Positions 1 through 10,420 are shown, counted from the first letter of the stretch. The stretch: 64,000 nucleotides of DNA from Helicoverpa zea (GCF_022581195.2 NC_061462.1:3348001-3412000); one strand, 5' to 3'. The notes: generated from the sequence alone by a model not told the origin. A program made the numbers and translations.

Positions 1-268
1 CATTTTATGGTGGTCATTATATTTGTTCCCTTTTTTGTATTTATTATTTACCTTTATATTGTGTCGATAGAAGCCTCTCTGTGGAACGCTGAAGTAGAAG
101 AACTGTTGATAGCCATTTAGTACAAAGGATAACTTTAGTATTGTTGTTCGATATTTTATAGACATACGACCTATTATCTATAGATAAAAGTCCAAAAGGA
201 ATTCTGTAGTCGATTCAAAAAGTAAATAAATACCTCTGCGTATTTAGCGTTTGAACTTGGTCTCAATT
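1..268 (+). mobile_element. Possible decayed LTR of a Gypsy-type retrotransposon (partial)
   Basis: This is the AT-rich stretch just upstream of a primer-binding-site-like sequence. It contains a polyadenylation signal AATAAA at 225-230 and ends in CAATT, directly before TGGCGCCC. In insect Gypsy/errantivirus-type elements an LTR is followed directly by such a site. The left LTR boundary may lie outside the window, and no second LTR or gag/pol frame is visible downstream, so if real it is a solo or heavily decayed copy. Chance similarity is possible. Confidence 0.3.
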
Positions 269-287
269 TGGCGCCCCACAGATGGGG
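269..287 (+). other. Candidate tRNA-Lys-type primer binding site
   Basis: TGGCGCCCCACAGATGGGG resembles the usual retroelement site TGGCGCCCAAC..GGGG, complementary to the 3' end of a lysine tRNA. It would prime minus-strand DNA synthesis of an LTR retrotransposon. The first eight bases match exactly and the rest only partly. Confidence 0.35.
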
Positions 288-2046
288 TGAGTCAGCAGAA
301 AATTACGTTGGCAATAAACGTAATAAGAAGGCTATTTATTGTTTGTTTTTGTTAGCAATAGTGACGGAAATATGAAATCTGCGGAACACTTGAATACACG
401 TGGTGTGGTCCGATGATATTTATTATGAAGTTGCGGGATACCGGCATTTGGCACGAATGCCAGAAAAGCTCGACATATCGAATTTAATCTTCCAAGGTCG
501 TAGATGAGTTATGGAAATAACAGTAAAATATATTGGAACAATTCGCAATACTATAACTGTCTAAGGTAAAAGGCAGTCGTTATTGAATATGTTGGGATAG
601 AAAACACATTTATCCCATTGTTTCAATTTGTTTGCATAGTTAGAATACATAATATCAGTCGCTCATTTATTTTTAACACTGAGATTCTTCTATGTACGCT
701 TTTTACTAAAAGTGTACTATGAGTTTTCTAGACTTTTCAATACACCCAACAAATGCGTTACCAAAGAAATAGACGTCTGGGAAAATGTCGAAATGAAATA
801 AATATGGAATAAATCGATTTGGAATTTCGTCGACCCGTTTTCTTTTTTCTATTAGAATTAGCCTGAAACTGACTAAGCTTTTAAATGTTATATACATTTA
901 TCTACTAATGTCGTCAGGCTCCTTTCACCCATTCGCCTGCGAATGGTAGTGATTATCCAAATGCCTTCAGATCATTCGCTGTAAAAGTTTATGGGGTAGA
1001 CTCAGCAGCAGGCATTCACGTCTTTTTAGAATAAGATGTCGATTACATTATCTCTGATAACAAAGGGTAGAAAATGAATACATTTGAGCACCCTAATCGC
1101 TACTTCTAGTGTCGACCTTTATCCCCTTGTTCAAATATAGTTAAGAGCTCCTAGTACCAAAGCCCACTAAATACAAAAGGTCGAGGGGTTATGTTACAAT
1201 CGTAAACCAATCGCGCTGTTCGGTCCAGGCGTAGTCCAGTAATGTTGCCAACGTGAAAATATTTATTTGCAAAGAAAAACTGAGACCACAATTTTTGTGA
1301 AGCTCGTAATTGACTTCGTTATTCAAAATAATGAGGCAAGTAATAGTAGTATGAAAGGACGAAATAAAATGTGGAATGAAAATTCAATCTCTACACGTGT
1401 TGTCGGTTAATTAGTAAAAGTTAAAGCACAGCAAAAAAATTCTAACAACAGTTGTGTCACTAATTAGTGACGAAAGTTCAGTTAAGACATTTGCATGTAT
1501 AAAACTGACATTTTTTACGCTACATCTTAGTTTATTATTTATTGTAGATTTTTGCCATACTGTGACTACATTTTTTATATGTAAGCACTGAGTGCATGAA
1601 GTTATCACTCATCAAGAACAAAACCAATACCAAATGGTTCTCGATACGGTAAGAATTGTTCACGGCTAGCAACACCCAACAGCTGTGTGAAATTGCTTGT
1701 GGTCAGTCCACTACACTACATCTCACAAGACAGCATTAATTTATCGACGCAATACATAAAGACACTATCTATACGATAAAAGTTTTCGCGTTACAAGTTT
1801 CTGAGTGAGCTGTTTAAGTTCGATTGTAACTTAGTTGTTTGTTCCAATTGCGGTACATAATTGTCTCTTTAGAGATAGAATTGGGAATGAAACAGATGTA
1901 CGTATATGTGTAGTAGCCATTCTAAAGAAAAAGTAACATAACCATGAATGTCAGGGTTATTCATATTTATTACGACCATCGTCTTATTGTGAGAATGAAA
2001 AACAGCAAATAGCCGATGGTGAGTTACTTATTCTTTATAATAATGA
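288..2046. other. Non-coding stretch, no gene seen
   Basis: This is AT-rich sequence with only short chance reading frames (60-65 codons) and no recognisable domain. It could be decayed internal sequence of the candidate LTR element to its left, but no gag or pol motif was found. Confidence 0.4.
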
Positions 2047-2180
2047 TAGTCCCCAGGCCGGCGAACAAATTTTTTTTTGATACATTTAAAACTTTGTGAG
2101 TGCCTTCCTTACGATGAGTCCGACAAACTTTTCGAATGCGCAAATTTTGGTGCCGCTGCGTTTTTTAATGCTTGACTCCT

Positions 2181-2600
2181 GAAATTGTCGATATGACGTC
2201 ACTATGGCTCTTCGTACATACACGTTTCATCTTTTGAGATTCGTTTAATAAAGTTAACTAGAGAATGGTGGTCAACTTGTCCGATAAAGATCGTGCTGCG
2301 TTTGGAGTGTCCACCATCCTGAAAATGTCGATATGACGTCACTATGACTCTTCGTACATATCTGTTTCATTTTTGAGATTCGTTTAATAAAGTTAACTAG
2401 AAAATGGTGGTCAACTTGTCCGATAAAGATCGTGCTGCGTTTGGAGTGTCCACCATCCTGAAAATGTCGGTATGACGTCACTACGACTTCGTACATACCT
2501 GTTTCATTTTTTGAGATTTGTTTAATAAAGTTAACTAGAAAATTGTGGTAAGCTTGTCCGACAAAGATCATGCTGCATATGGAGTGTCCACCGTCCGGAA
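2181..2600 (+). repeat. ~138-bp tandem units of the left fold-back arm
   Basis: Three units are recognised by GTTTCAT at 2224, 2364 and 2501 (spacings 140 and 137). Each holds a conserved run with GTTAACTAGA, TTGTCCGA and GGAGTGTCCACC, plus a perfect TGACGTCA at 2194, 2334 and 2473. The inverted copies sit at 3783-4080. A minus-strand reading frame through this arm is only a by-product of the repeat. Confidence 0.8.
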
Positions 2601-2609
2601 AATATAGAT

Positions 2610-3570
2610 ATATTTTAAGATTTGGTACAAAGTACTGACAATTGGTGTGAAGTATATTAATAGTAAATGTTGCATTTAGAAAGTCGTTTCGAATGATATA
2701 TGTATCATTACTACAGGAGGGATTTATTAACTTGAAAACACCTATCGATAAAATAATCTTATATAAGCTCTAGCTTCTGAAATACTAACAATTCGCCGAA
2801 GTTTTTTTAATATGAAATGTTGCATTTAAAAACGTCTTTTGAATGATGTATAACTCATTACTAGAGATGGGATTTATTTAATTGAAAACATCTATCAATA
2901 ATTATAATTTTAAATAAGCTCTAGCTTCTAAACTACTAACAATTTGTCGGAAGTATGTTAACACGAAATATTTCATTTGAAAAGGTTTTTCAAATAATAT
3001 ATAATTTGTTACTAAAGAAGTAATGGATTAGCTTGACAGAACTTACCAATAATATATTCTTAGAAAAGCTCTAGCTTTTAAAGTACTAACAATTTGTCGG
3101 AGTTATGCTAATACAACCTTGCGCTTAAAAAGATCTTTTGATTGAAATATGGCTCATAACTTCAAGTGAGATGTTATTCCTTAACACAATGTAAAGTATC
3201 AAAAATATGCCTTAGGTCAGTTATGTCTTCCAAAATACTAAGAATCGGTAAGTGGTATGTTAAGACGGACTATAGCGCTTAAAAAGATCTTTCGATTGAC
3301 ATATGGTTCATACCTAGAGGTGGGACATTATTCCCTAACATAGTAAAACCTATCGATAATACGCCTTATTTGGGCTATATCTTCTAAAATACTAAGAATT
3401 GATAAGTGGTATGTTGAGACAAAATGTTGCACCTAAAAAGACCTTTTGATTGATATATAGTCCATTAATAGATGTGGGATATTATTCCTTAACATAATAT
3501 AAACTATCAACAATACGTCTTAGTCAGGCTACTTTTTCTAAAATAATAATTAAAATTGGTAAGTAGTATG
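2610..3570 (+). repeat. Degenerate ~150-bp tandem array inside the fold-back element
   Basis: About six diverged copies are marked by GCTCTAGCTTCT-like segments (2767, 2918, 3068 and weaker ones near 3216 and 3374) and by AAAATACTAAGAAT-like segments (3232, 3386, 3540). The period is 150-154 bp. Copies differ by many substitutions, so the array is older than, or evolves faster than, the flanking arms. No coding potential. Confidence 0.7.
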
Positions 3571-3782
3571 CCAATTTAATATACTTAAACAATGCACGTG
3601 AATATTTAAGTCAGAAATTGACAAAAAGAATAAACTTCTTCCAATTGTAATATTTTTTTCTCATTTTCTTGTCGAACTGACTATTTGACTCACTACATTT
3701 GTCGGACAAGTCGATATTTGCAATAAGAATAGTCTTATCTATCATTGTTGTATTTGTCCGACATGTATGTATGGGGAGACAC

Positions 3783-4225
3783 AGTGACGTCATATCGACA
3801 TGTTTCGGATGGTGGACACTCCAAACGCAGCATGATCTTTATCGGACAAGTTGACCACAATTTTCTAGTTAACTTTATTAAACAAACCTCAAAAAATGAA
3901 ACGTGTATGTACGAAGAGTCGTAGTGACGTCATACCGACATTTTCAGGATGGTGGACACTCCAAACGCAGCACGATCTTTATCGGACAAGTTGACCACCA
4001 TTCTCTAGTTAACTTTATTAAACGAATCTCAAAAAATGAAACGTGTATGTACGAAGAGCCATAGTGACGTCATATCGACAATTTTAGGAGTCAAGCATTA
4101 AAAAACGCAGCGGCACCAAAATTTGCGCATTCGAAAAGTTTGTCGGACTCATCGTAAGGAAGGCACTCACAAAGTCTTAAATGTATATGTATCAAAAAAA
4201 AATTTGTTCGCCGGCCTGGGGACTA
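3783..4225 (-). repeat. Right inverted arm of the fold-back element
   Basis: This is the reverse complement of the left arm (2047-2600), with two ~140-bp units instead of three and TGACGTCA at 3785, 3925 and 4065. It ends in the complement of the left terminus, GTTCGCCGGCCTGGGGACTA. High similarity between arms suggests a fairly young insertion or arm homogenisation. Confidence 0.8.
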
Positions 4226-4230
4226 TGATA

Positions 4231-4907
4231 AACTAAAAGCATTTTCCATCAGAGTACCTATATTTTTTCCAATTTACATGTTCCAGCACCTAACCATCTT
4301 TAAGTCCCCAAGGACAGTTAAAACCGTCTACGAATTCGTACCAGGTAAAAACGGAACTGTAGACAGAATATTATCGTCGCCAAATCAATATTAAAGATTA
4401 GTAATATCAAATAATCTTCCGCGCAGCAGGTATATCCGTGTTGAAATGTTACCTTTTATCGTCAGTAAGTCGCGTCAAAATCCTCCCCACTGGGAAATCG
4501 GGTGCGTTTGTCGAAATCCGTCTCGTTTTCCGCTGCAAACGAATTTAAAGTGAAACCGTAATCGTTGATTTTCAGGGCTATCAATTACGCCCCCTCCCGT
4601 TCTTTGTAAAATGTAAATGGGCGAATTTTTCCCTAAGAGAGAAAACATTTGTTTTTATCATTCTAGATTCGACAACATCTTTGAAACTATGTAGACGAGA
4701 CGAAAAGCATAAAGCTTATATTTATGCTACTAATAAAGTCTAAAAAGTTTTATGGGTATCGAACTTTTTACGTTTTTGAAACACTGTTTCAACTATCTTT
4801 TTTTGCTGGGCAGTGAATAAAGTGCCACTTGCAAGCAGTTTCTATCTGTATAAACTGTGAGATTTAGTGTTCCCAATTGCCAACTTTTCTCAACCAATGC
4901 GATGGCA
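4231..4907. other. Non-coding spacer, no gene seen
   Basis: Unique-looking AT-rich DNA between the fold-back element and the I-group retrotransposon. No motif worth naming apart from the target duplication at its right edge. Confidence 0.4.
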
Positions 4908-4915
4908 CTTTTTAC

Positions 4916-4923
<8 letters not shown>
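4908..4923. repeat. Target site duplication (3' side) of the I-group element
   Basis: CTTTTTACAGCTTTTT here is repeated exactly at 10421-10436. The pair brackets the minus-strand retrotransposon, with the poly(A) tail (seen as poly-T) directly next to this copy. The T-rich end of the duplication merges into the poly-T run, so the exact inner edge is uncertain by a few bases. Confidence 0.85.

Positions 4924-4947
<24 letters not shown>
4919..4947 (-). other. Poly(A) tail of the I-group element (poly-T on plus strand)
   Basis: An uninterrupted T run just outside the 3' UTR, as expected where target-primed reverse transcription starts on the poly(A) end of the RNA. Its first few bases overlap the target duplication. 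Confidence 0.85.
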
Positions 4948-5117
4948 TTCTTTAAAATTATAAGGGGTTTTTATCCACAAGGATACGCCAACCCCATTGT
5001 ACCTTATCGCTACTATTACACAGATAAACTTATAATCTATCTTATACACTACTTACAACTTGAACTACAAATTGGATTATAAATTGAACTACCTTTAATT
5101 AATCTAGGAATCTGTTA

Positions 5118-8100
5118 TTAAGTAACATGTTGTACTAGACCACACAATCTTTTTGCAACTTTTGATTTAGGATTCGCTAAAATAGTGAAAACGAGCCCTA
5201 GATCAAAAACATTTAAATTAAAATCCCTAATCAATGAATCTCTTTCGTTTTTGTTCTTAGCACATTCCATCAGCAAATGTTGCACGTCTTCTATTGTGTT
5301 GCAAACTTCGCAGTTTGGAGATGTTGCCTTTCGCATTAGAAAAGCAAATTTTGCTGATGGAAAGTGCCCAGAACGCAATCTTAAAGCTATTTTGATAAAA
5401 CTCCTACTCAAATCAGTGTCATCAAACCAGGGCGCACGAGGAGGTTCGCTCTGAATAATTTTGTACCATATACCTTTTTGGTTCGAAATCTCGTTGAAAT
5501 GATTTTTCCATTTCTCATAACAAGACTTCTTTATTTTAGAAACATATTCCCAGTAATCAGGTAAGTAAGAAATGTTATTCTCTGCGTTAATCGCTAATTT
5601 CGCCAGCCGATCAGCCTCCTCGTTGCCTCTTAAACCTATGTGTGCTGGAACCCATTGCAATATAATTCTGATTTCGTCTTTATTAATAATGCTAATAATT
5701 CTAAGTATGTCGTAAGCTATCGATGCACCTCTGCAACCAGAGGCGCATCGAGCTACATGCTGTAAAGCACTTTTGCTGTCGGTAAAGATAACTGTTTTGT
5801 AATAATTTTGATTGAAAGCATAAGCTACTGCCTTGTATATTGCAATGAGTTCCAGCGTCATTATACTAACACTTGCATCAATTCTAAAACTAGCTTTGAA
5901 ATCTAAATTAGTATGAAAAAAAGCTGCCCCACCACCATTAACATTTTTTGATCCATCCGTGAAAATTTTATCAAAATCTTTATATTTACTACTTAATTCT
6001 GCTACGACTTCATTTACCAATAGATTAGGGTCATAACATTCTTTCGATTGTTTTATATATTCTAGATCAGATCTAATAACTCCTTTAGTTTGTATGGTTG
6101 ACACCCACACATCCAGAGTAAACATTTTGAGAACATCTGAGGAAACAATTTTCAGTTGACTTAATTCATTAAGCGTAGATGCTAGCAACGGTTTCTTTTT
6201 ATTTACCCAGTAACTATTATTTATTAAAGAACTTAATTCTGAAATTATATTAATATTTAAATTGTTTGTCCATGATCGAGACTTCAGGATATGCTTATAG
6301 CAGAGATATTGCCTCCTCAAAAACAGTGGTGGTATGTGCAATTCGCTTTCCATCACATGTATTGGTGAGCTCCTAATGAAGCCCCCTACAACTCTTAGGG
6401 CCTGATTTTGCACTTTATCCAATTTATAACCATGTGTCTTTGCAGCAGAATCATACAAATAACACCCATAATCGATCCGACTTCTTATGATAGAAATATA
6501 TAATCTACGCATATGTTTGGTGTGAATTCCCCATGAGCTACCCGCTAATATTTTTAATATATTCAGATATTTTGTACATTTTTCAATTAATTCATTAATA
6601 TGTTTTCTCCAGCGCAGACTTCTATCTATCCAAAGTCCTAAATACTTAATACATTCTACTATATTTAATGGTTGATCATACACCTTCAGAGTTGGCAATA
6701 TTCGTCTTTGACCCCTGCTGTAGATACAAAAGTTAGATTTAGTTGACGACAAACTCAGTCCAATCTCACCCAGTAAGGCTACAATACAATTGAGAGCATC
6801 TTGTAATGCATGTTCACATTCCGCGATTTGTTTGTTACTAATGTAGATAACAAAGTCGTCAGCATATTGTGACACTATCACATTCTGTACTTGATGACAT
6901 ATTCGGTAAGTAACCAAGTTAAATAAAAGGGGGGAAAGCGGATCCCCTTGAGGTAACCCTCTACTAGTCCATCTACATTCAGTCCCTTGACTATTACAAG
7001 ATTTCATAATTAAATGTCGTTCACTTATAAAAGACCAAAGGTACACACAAAATTTAGAACCAATTTGGATTTCATCTAGCACTTTAGTAACTGATTCATT
7101 TAGCACATTGTTGTAGGCATTTTCAATGTCCAAAAAGCATGCGATTGTAGGAGCATTTTTAGTAAATCCGATTTGTATATAAGATACTAGTCTAGAAAGT
7201 GCGTCTAATGAAGATTGTGACTTCCTAAATCCTACCGTATATGGAGATATTAATTTGTTCTTTTCTACGAACCATTCAATACGTTTACAGATCATTAAAT
7301 GGAAGGTTTTACAAATGCAAGATATCAAAGAAATGGGTCGTAGTTTAATGTCTGTATTAAGATTATTTGAGTGTTTAGGAATAGGGATGATTACAATATT
7401 ACGCCATTGGACTGGAACAATACCGAGTGAAAATACCAAATTGAAGATTTTAACTAAAAATTGTTTTCCTACTTTGGGTAAATTATAAATCATTGAATAA
7501 GAAATACTGTCATAGCCCGGAGCCGTGTCCTTCTTTTTTGAACAATTTTCGAGTTCTTGAATAGTAAAATCCATTTCTAAAACCTCATTTTTAGAACTAA
7601 AATAGGGCATACAACTAGAAACATAGTCTGGAGTTAGGGACCGTAACAATTCATTTTGTTTTTCAAACGGTATACATGGGCGTTGATGTTTGAAACCCTT
7701 CATCCATCTCATCCTTCGCCACATCTCAGGGGCTGACGTAACTTCATCAATTGAACTGCAGAATTTTTGCCAACCTTGATTTCTAAATTTTTTAATTTGT
7801 TTTTGGGATTCTAAAGTAATTTTTTCTAATTTAATTAAATTTTCAGGGGTGGGATTTTTGCGGAAAGTGGATAAGGCTAGTCTTCGTTGTGCAACTAATT
7901 GCGATAAATAAGGGGTCCAATAATTCTTAGGTTTAAACTTTTCATCCGGCTGTTCAACTAATTTGTAATATGGTATATGTTTGTTCGCCGCATTTTCTAT
8001 AGTAGTAATAAAAAAATCATACATTTCTTGAACATTACAAGCAGTTTCACTAAATTCTAAAATACATCTATTAATCGTCTCCCGGTAATCACCCCAGTTA

Positions 8101-8825
8101 GCATTTTTAAAATTTCTTTTTTTATGGATATGAATAGTACTTAATACATTAGCCGTCATTTTAATAATAAGATGGTCACTGCCCAAGTTTTCGTTAAATA
8201 CCTGCCAATCAAATTTAATTGCAACATCAGAGGTAATAAATGAGACATCGGGCGATGTCTGTTGTAAAATTCCATTCACTAACTTAACCCGAGTCGCTTG
8301 GCCGTTGTTTACAGAAATAAAGTCATTATCTAGCGCTGCATCCATAACTTGTGTACCCCGAGTATCCGATTTAACAGACCAATTAGTGTGGTGTCCGTTA
8401 AAATCCCCCGCTATTATTGTTTTACTTGTAAAGTGTGAGAATATGTCATTCCAGTCAGACAGGTGTGTTTGTACGGATGAGGGACAGTAAAGCGACACCA
8501 CATATTCTACGTCCTTGCAATTTAATAACTTAATACAGACCATTTCGATACCCACATTGTTATTATTTAATGACACTAGGTGAGATTGCACTGACCTGTG
8601 CACCAACAAAGCGACACCACCGTAACCGTCATATCTGTCATTCCGATATACATTGTATCCGCTAATATTTACACTGACTTCACCGTCAAACCATGTTTCG
8701 CTTATAATTGCGATATGTATATTTTCTCGAATTAGAAGTTCTGAAAAGGATACAAGCTTGGGACGTAAACTTTGCGAGTTCCATTGAAATATGTTCAACT
8801 TAATTATTTTTTGTAAGCTATCCAT
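5118..8825 (-). CDS. ORF2 polyprotein: AP endonuclease, reverse transcriptase, RNase H
   Basis: A 1235-residue protein that nicks target DNA and copies the element RNA at the nick. The N-terminal endonuclease shows WN (N16), SETW (E43), GDFN (D141, N143) and SDH (D217, H218). The reverse transcriptase has FLDIENAYN, GLPQGDPLSPLLF and YADD near residue 655. An RNase H domain follows (~950-1075), with TDGS, LELIAIYKA, FTDSKSAL and VPAHIGLRGNEEAD. A C-terminal CX2CX7HX4C cluster lies near residue 1175. RNase H in ORF2 supports the I superfamily over Jockey or CR1. The ATG overlaps the ORF1 stop (ATGGATAG), so translation probably depends on ORF1 termination and restart. No stop, frameshift or missing catalytic residue was seen. 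Confidence 0.95.
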   Translation of the reverse strand: MDSLQKIIKLNIFQWNSQSLRPKLVSFSELLIRENIHIAIISETWFDGEVSVNISGYNVYRNDRYDGYGGVALLVHRSVQSHLVSLNNNNVGIEMVCIKLLNCKDVEYVVSLYCPSSVQTHLSDWNDIFSHFTSKTIIAGDFNGHHTNWSVKSDTRGTQVMDAALDNDFISVNNGQATRVKLVNGILQQTSPDVSFITSDVAIKFDWQVFNENLGSDHLIIKMTANVLSTIHIHKKRNFKNANWGDYRETINRCILEFSETACNVQEMYDFFITTIENAANKHIPYYKLVEQPDEKFKPKNYWTPYLSQLVAQRRLALSTFRKNPTPENLIKLEKITLESQKQIKKFRNQGWQKFCSSIDEVTSAPEMWRRMRWMKGFKHQRPCIPFEKQNELLRSLTPDYVSSCMPYFSSKNEVLEMDFTIQELENCSKKKDTAPGYDSISYSMIYNLPKVGKQFLVKIFNLVFSLGIVPVQWRNIVIIPIPKHSNNLNTDIKLRPISLISCICKTFHLMICKRIEWFVEKNKLISPYTVGFRKSQSSLDALSRLVSYIQIGFTKNAPTIACFLDIENAYNNVLNESVTKVLDEIQIGSKFCVYLWSFISERHLIMKSCNSQGTECRWTSRGLPQGDPLSPLLFNLVTYRICHQVQNVIVSQYADDFVIYISNKQIAECEHALQDALNCIVALLGEIGLSLSSTKSNFCIYSRGQRRILPTLKVYDQPLNIVECIKYLGLWIDRSLRWRKHINELIEKCTKYLNILKILAGSSWGIHTKHMRRLYISIIRSRIDYGCYLYDSAAKTHGYKLDKVQNQALRVVGGFIRSSPIHVMESELHIPPLFLRRQYLCYKHILKSRSWTNNLNINIISELSSLINNSYWVNKKKPLLASTLNELSQLKIVSSDVLKMFTLDVWVSTIQTKGVIRSDLEYIKQSKECYDPNLLVNEVVAELSSKYKDFDKIFTDGSKNVNGGGAAFFHTNLDFKASFRIDASVSIMTLELIAIYKAVAYAFNQNYYKTVIFTDSKSALQHVARCASGCRGASIAYDILRIISIINKDEIRIILQWVPAHIGLRGNEEADRLAKLAINAENNISYLPDYWEYVSKIKKSCYEKWKNHFNEISNQKGIWYKIIQSEPPRAPWFDDTDLSRSFIKIALRLRSGHFPSAKFAFLMRKATSPNCEVCNTIEDVQHLLMECAKNKNERDSLIRDFNLNVFDLGLVFTILANPKSKVAKRLCGLVQHVT

Positions 8826-10359
8826 TACTAAAACAATTTATGTTGTTCAAGATTTCTTCCCCTAATATTAACTTAATTACAAAATTTTTTAGTTCCTCAC
8901 ACACAATTTTAAACAAAGATATAATTTTTTCTTCAAATTTACTCTCGGATCTAATAATACTTTTTATTTTCTCCCAAAGTTTCTTCCATTCAAATTTATC
9001 TAATAGTTGTTCGCTCCTCTTCGGACCTTCCTCAATTCTTTGTGATGTAGAACGTTCTTCATCTACCCGCAGCTCAAAAATATCATCATTTTTGTTATTG
9101 TATGTTTTATTTGTATTCTTCGTGGTAACCTGTTTTGAAGTGACTTCTTTATTTGTTATTGCCGCTGGTTTTTCGGTCTGTCGTAATCCTTCTTGTTTAT
9201 TTTTATTTTCATGCAGTTCTTGATGTACCAAGGCCTTCGTCAATACACTACTATATGTTTCTGTAGCGGAGTTAGGTGGGATTATTGGTTGCGTGTTAGT
9301 AATTTGTGATGTGTCCATTGTGTCTTTATTCATTTCTTGTTTTTTATCCATGTAACGTTGTAGGGCATTTCTGTATGTAAGTTGTTCTTCGCTCATGATT
9401 TTCCTGATAGTTTTTTCTTTTATGTACATGGGACACTTTCTGTCCAAAACAAAATGATTCCCCTTACAGTTAAGACATTTGTATTCTTCCAAGCTACAAT
9501 TGTCATGATTTCCTCCGCACTTAGGACAACATATCTTTTTAGCTGGGCAAAATTTGATGGAATGTCCAAATTTCCAGCATCCTGAGCATTGTGTCACTGG
9601 GAAAGTATACGCTTCTACTATAAAACGACAGTCGTATGCATAGACATATTGAGGTAATACATCACCTTTGAAACTAATTCTTACAGACTCGCAATCAATC
9701 CATTTACCTTCCGAATTCAGTCGTTGTAGTCTCTTAATTGATAAAACCTCAGTATTTGATTTTAAGATATTCTTAATTTCGTCTTCGTTTAATTCAAGGT
9801 CAATACCTTTCACAATTCCATAGGAAGTCGTCATTTCCTGAGTTGATTGACACCTCAACCCCATGTCTTTGATTTTCTGACAGTTTAGTAGTTTTTCAGC
9901 ATCCTCAATTCTTTTAAACTGAATCATAGCTTTAAATGAACTTTTATATTTTATTCTCAGAATATTCTTCATATTTTCAGCGCTTAATAACTTAGCCATG
10001 GCTATAGGTTTAGGTAGTTCATTCTGCGATGTAATACACACTTCATGAGTGTTCGTTGCCTTTTCCTCATTTTTCTCAATCTCATTACCATTCCTAGTAT
10101 CCGTAGAATCACTTCTTATTAAACGTTTAGGTTTCCTTCGATTTACAGTTATAAAGCCATCTTCACTTGAGTCATCTTCTCTTTGTTTTCTCTTCTCCAC
10201 AGATCTTGCTCTTCCATCAGTTATTTTTTCTATCCCTACACCTTCAACTTCCATCTCAATCAATTGTTCTTCACATCTCTTTACTATTTCTGAATCACTT
10301 AAATCCGTTCCACTTGAATTTTCTCCCATTTCTTGATTAACCCGTTTTAGACGTATCAC
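8818..10359 (-). CDS. ORF1 gag-like nucleic-acid-binding protein
   Basis: A 513-residue protein expected to coat element RNA in a ribonucleoprotein particle. The N-terminal third is charged and rich in Glu, Lys and Ser. An RRM-like gag region (~170-250) contains YGIVKGIDLEL and VRISFKGD. A zinc-knuckle block at ~255-310 comprises CX2CX4HX4C (CSGCWKFGHSIKFC), CX2CX3HX2C (CPKCGGNHDNC) and CX2CX3HX6C (CLNCKGNHFVLDRKC). Downstream is a low-complexity Thr/Asn/Lys-rich linker. This is the gag architecture of I and Jockey-group elements. The start follows a short leader of about 61 nt. The frame is complete and its stop overlaps the ORF2 start by 8 nt. Confidence 0.9.
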   Translation of the reverse strand: MIRLKRVNQEMGENSSGTDLSDSEIVKRCEEQLIEMEVEGVGIEKITDGRARSVEKRKQREDDSSEDGFITVNRRKPKRLIRSDSTDTRNGNEIEKNEEKATNTHEVCITSQNELPKPIAMAKLLSAENMKNILRIKYKSSFKAMIQFKRIEDAEKLLNCQKIKDMGLRCQSTQEMTTSYGIVKGIDLELNEDEIKNILKSNTEVLSIKRLQRLNSEGKWIDCESVRISFKGDVLPQYVYAYDCRFIVEAYTFPVTQCSGCWKFGHSIKFCPAKKICCPKCGGNHDNCSLEEYKCLNCKGNHFVLDRKCPMYIKEKTIRKIMSEEQLTYRNALQRYMDKKQEMNKDTMDTSQITNTQPIIPPNSATETYSSVLTKALVHQELHENKNKQEGLRQTEKPAAITNKEVTSKQVTTKNTNKTYNNKNDDIFELRVDEERSTSQRIEEGPKRSEQLLDKFEWKKLWEKIKSIIRSESKFEEKIISLFKIVCEELKNFVIKLILGEEILNNINCFSNG

Positions 10360-10420
10360 TCGTTACAAAGCTGCGAAAAGCATAAACGCGTATGCACAGC
10401 TCCACGACTCGCGCCACACT
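10360..10420 (-). promoter_or_regulatory. 5' leader of the I-group element, likely internal promoter
   Basis: About 61 nt between the inferred 5' end (next to the target duplication) and the ORF1 ATG. Non-LTR elements of this group must carry a promoter within the transcribed 5' end, so this short, GC-richer leader beginning AGTGTGGCGCGAGTC and the start of ORF1 would have to supply it. The promoter role is inferred. Confidence 0.5.

Larger units (their letters stand above)
2047..4225. mobile_element. Fold-back (long inverted-repeat) non-autonomous DNA transposon
   Basis: The ends are perfect inverted repeats beginning TAGTCCCCAGGCCGGCGAAC on the left and its complement on the right, next to AAATTTTTTTT. 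The left arm runs to about 2600 and the right from about 3783. Each arm has a ~130-bp terminal block followed inward by ~138-bp repeats, three on the left and two on the right. Possible target duplication is TGA (2044-2046 and 4226-4228). There is no transposase. Long arms made of subterminal tandem repeats recall Galileo/Foldback-type elements, but the superfamily is not established. The centre is a separate tandem array. Confidence 0.8.
4924..10420 (-). mobile_element. Structurally complete I-group non-LTR retrotransposon
   Basis: A minus-strand element of about 5.5 kb. Order from 5': a ~61-nt leader (10360-10420), ORF1 (8818-10359), ORF2 (5118-8825), a ~170-nt 3' UTR and a poly(A) tail (poly-T up to ~4947). 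A 16-bp target duplication flanks it. ORF1 with zinc knuckles plus ORF2 with apurinic-type endonuclease, reverse transcriptase and RNase H is the layout of the I superfamily (I, Nimb and relatives). Both frames are uninterrupted, all main catalytic motifs are present and the duplication is exact, so the copy looks recent and possibly competent. The clade within the I group cannot be fixed by eye. Confidence 0.92.

Noticed and set aside
2272..2571. 99-codon minus-strand frame
   Set aside because: It reads through the ~138-bp tandem units of the fold-back arm; the same words recur because of the repeat, not because of protein conservation.
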